Part shown: piece after piece, positions 37,050 through 37,385 of the stretch
Layout of the letters: every line of letters begins with the position of its first letter
Position numbering within the stretch: position 1 is the stretch's first letter
NCBI GenBank assembly: GCA_964563595.1
Contig: CAZLWR010000008.1
Span: forward strand, 1-37,385
DNA: 37,385 bases
DNA from: CALMFT01 sp964563595
Lineage (GTDB): Bacteria; Patescibacteriota; Gracilibacteria; Absconditabacterales; Absconditicoccaceae
Reading direction: 5' to 3'
Notes under the pieces: model-generated
What the model saw: only the letters and a program-made list of their open reading frames with translations
Databases searched by the model: none
What the model was told of the DNA's origin: nothing
Made by a program: the position numbers and the translations under genes

Positions 37050-37385
37050 TTAAAATGGGAGTTCTGTACCAATAATAGTCGCTTCATTTGGTTTTATTGC
37101 TGGCTGTTTCGCCTCAGTGAATACAACGGTTTTCGTAGAAGTCTTATCAAACATTTCAGGATGATCCTCTGATAGCTTGGCCTCATCAATCTTTTTAACA
37201 ACATATTCAGGATACTGTTCAGCAAATCACTTTACCAATCTCTCTCGTTGCTTTGGCTCTTTCTTAATCATAGCAGCATAGTCAAACACACTTGTAACAT
37301 ATTCTTCTGGTACTTCAGCTTTTTCTTTCAACTTCATTGTTTCCGCTTGCCTGATAGCCAATACATGGCCATCTATATTGATGCT
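37050..37385 (-). CDS. Unknown protein, C-terminal part (gene crosses the circle junction)
   Basis: C-terminal part of the 151-aa protein that begins at 175. This segment includes YAAMIKKEPKQRERLVKGF and ends GTELPF before the TAA at 37050. The last 55 bases repeat the first 55 of the window, so the two pieces are one gene on the circle. See the entry at 1-175. Confidence 0.85.
37331..37385. repeat. Terminal direct repeat, right copy
   Basis: Exact copy of positions 1-55. Together they show that the sequence closes into a circle of 37,330 bp. Confidence 0.97.

Noticed and set aside
1..37385. UGA read as tryptophan (table 4)
   Set aside because: At UGA positions the families need Gly: Walker A, GGSPCQ, FDGIS and LGN. 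Trp there would break these motifs, and UGG is used normally for Trp.
1..37385. Mass pseudogenisation or a low-quality assembly with many frameshifts
   Set aside because: Breaks under the standard code are always in-frame UGA, not frame changes, and vanish with one codon reassignment.

Overview
The window looks like the complete genome of a bacteriophage whose genes use UGA as a glycine codon (translation table 25), which is known from Absconditabacteria (SR1) and Gracilibacteria. Under the standard code almost every reading frame is broken. With UGA read as Gly, nearly the whole minus strand resolves into about 58 closely packed genes, and UGA falls on conserved glycines: the Walker A glycine of the large terminase, FDGIS and GGSPCQ of a cytosine-C5 methyltransferase, and the GTSGNST/HLH core of an M23 lysin. 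TAA and TAG are the only stops used. The first 55 bases are repeated exactly at the end, so the molecule is circular or circularly permuted, with a unit length of 37,330 bp, and one gene crosses the join. The DNA is AT-rich. I see no tRNA, rRNA, CRISPR array, insertion sequence or integrase.

All genes lie on the minus strand, so transcription runs from high to low coordinates. Region 36.9-31.2 kb holds short membrane proteins, a secreted 3D-domain (cell-wall) protein, a sortase-like protein, several small unknowns, a DUF5662-like protein and the small terminase. Region 31.3-20.9 kb is the head module: large terminase, a 417-bp non-coding gap with an inverted repeat, portal, two unknowns, scaffold, N4-gp56-type major capsid protein, head-tail adaptor, and two tail proteins. 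Region 20.9-12.4 kb encodes two giant virion proteins (984 aa with an M23-fold domain and 878 aa with a C-terminal ADP-ribosyltransferase-like domain), a CHAP-like protein and two adhesins or tail fibres sharing an N-terminal anchor. Region 12.3-8.5 kb is the lysis region: several small membrane proteins, an HNH nuclease, a holin-like protein overlapping an M23 endolysin with a possible SLH-like tail, and an intrinsic terminator. Region 8.5-0 kb is the early/replication side: an orphan C5 methyltransferase, a run of small zinc-binding proteins, a paralogous gene pair, a winged-helix replication initiator and a candidate ssDNA-binding protein.

The absence of a sheath and of an obvious tape measure, together with the adaptor, propeller-like tail protein and two giant internal proteins, suggests a short-tailed (podovirus-like) virion; this is inference. 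Replication probably relies on the host polymerase, recruited by the initiator.

The most unusual non-coding signals are: interleaved long dyads (A-B-A'-B') before the replication initiator; two hairpins with covarying stems and a near-identical 8-nt loop, each 4 nt after a TAG stop; and a potential pseudoknot element near 7.85 kb. Leaders lack Shine-Dalgarno sequences and often carry an ATTTA-containing motif about 20-28 nt before the start codon.
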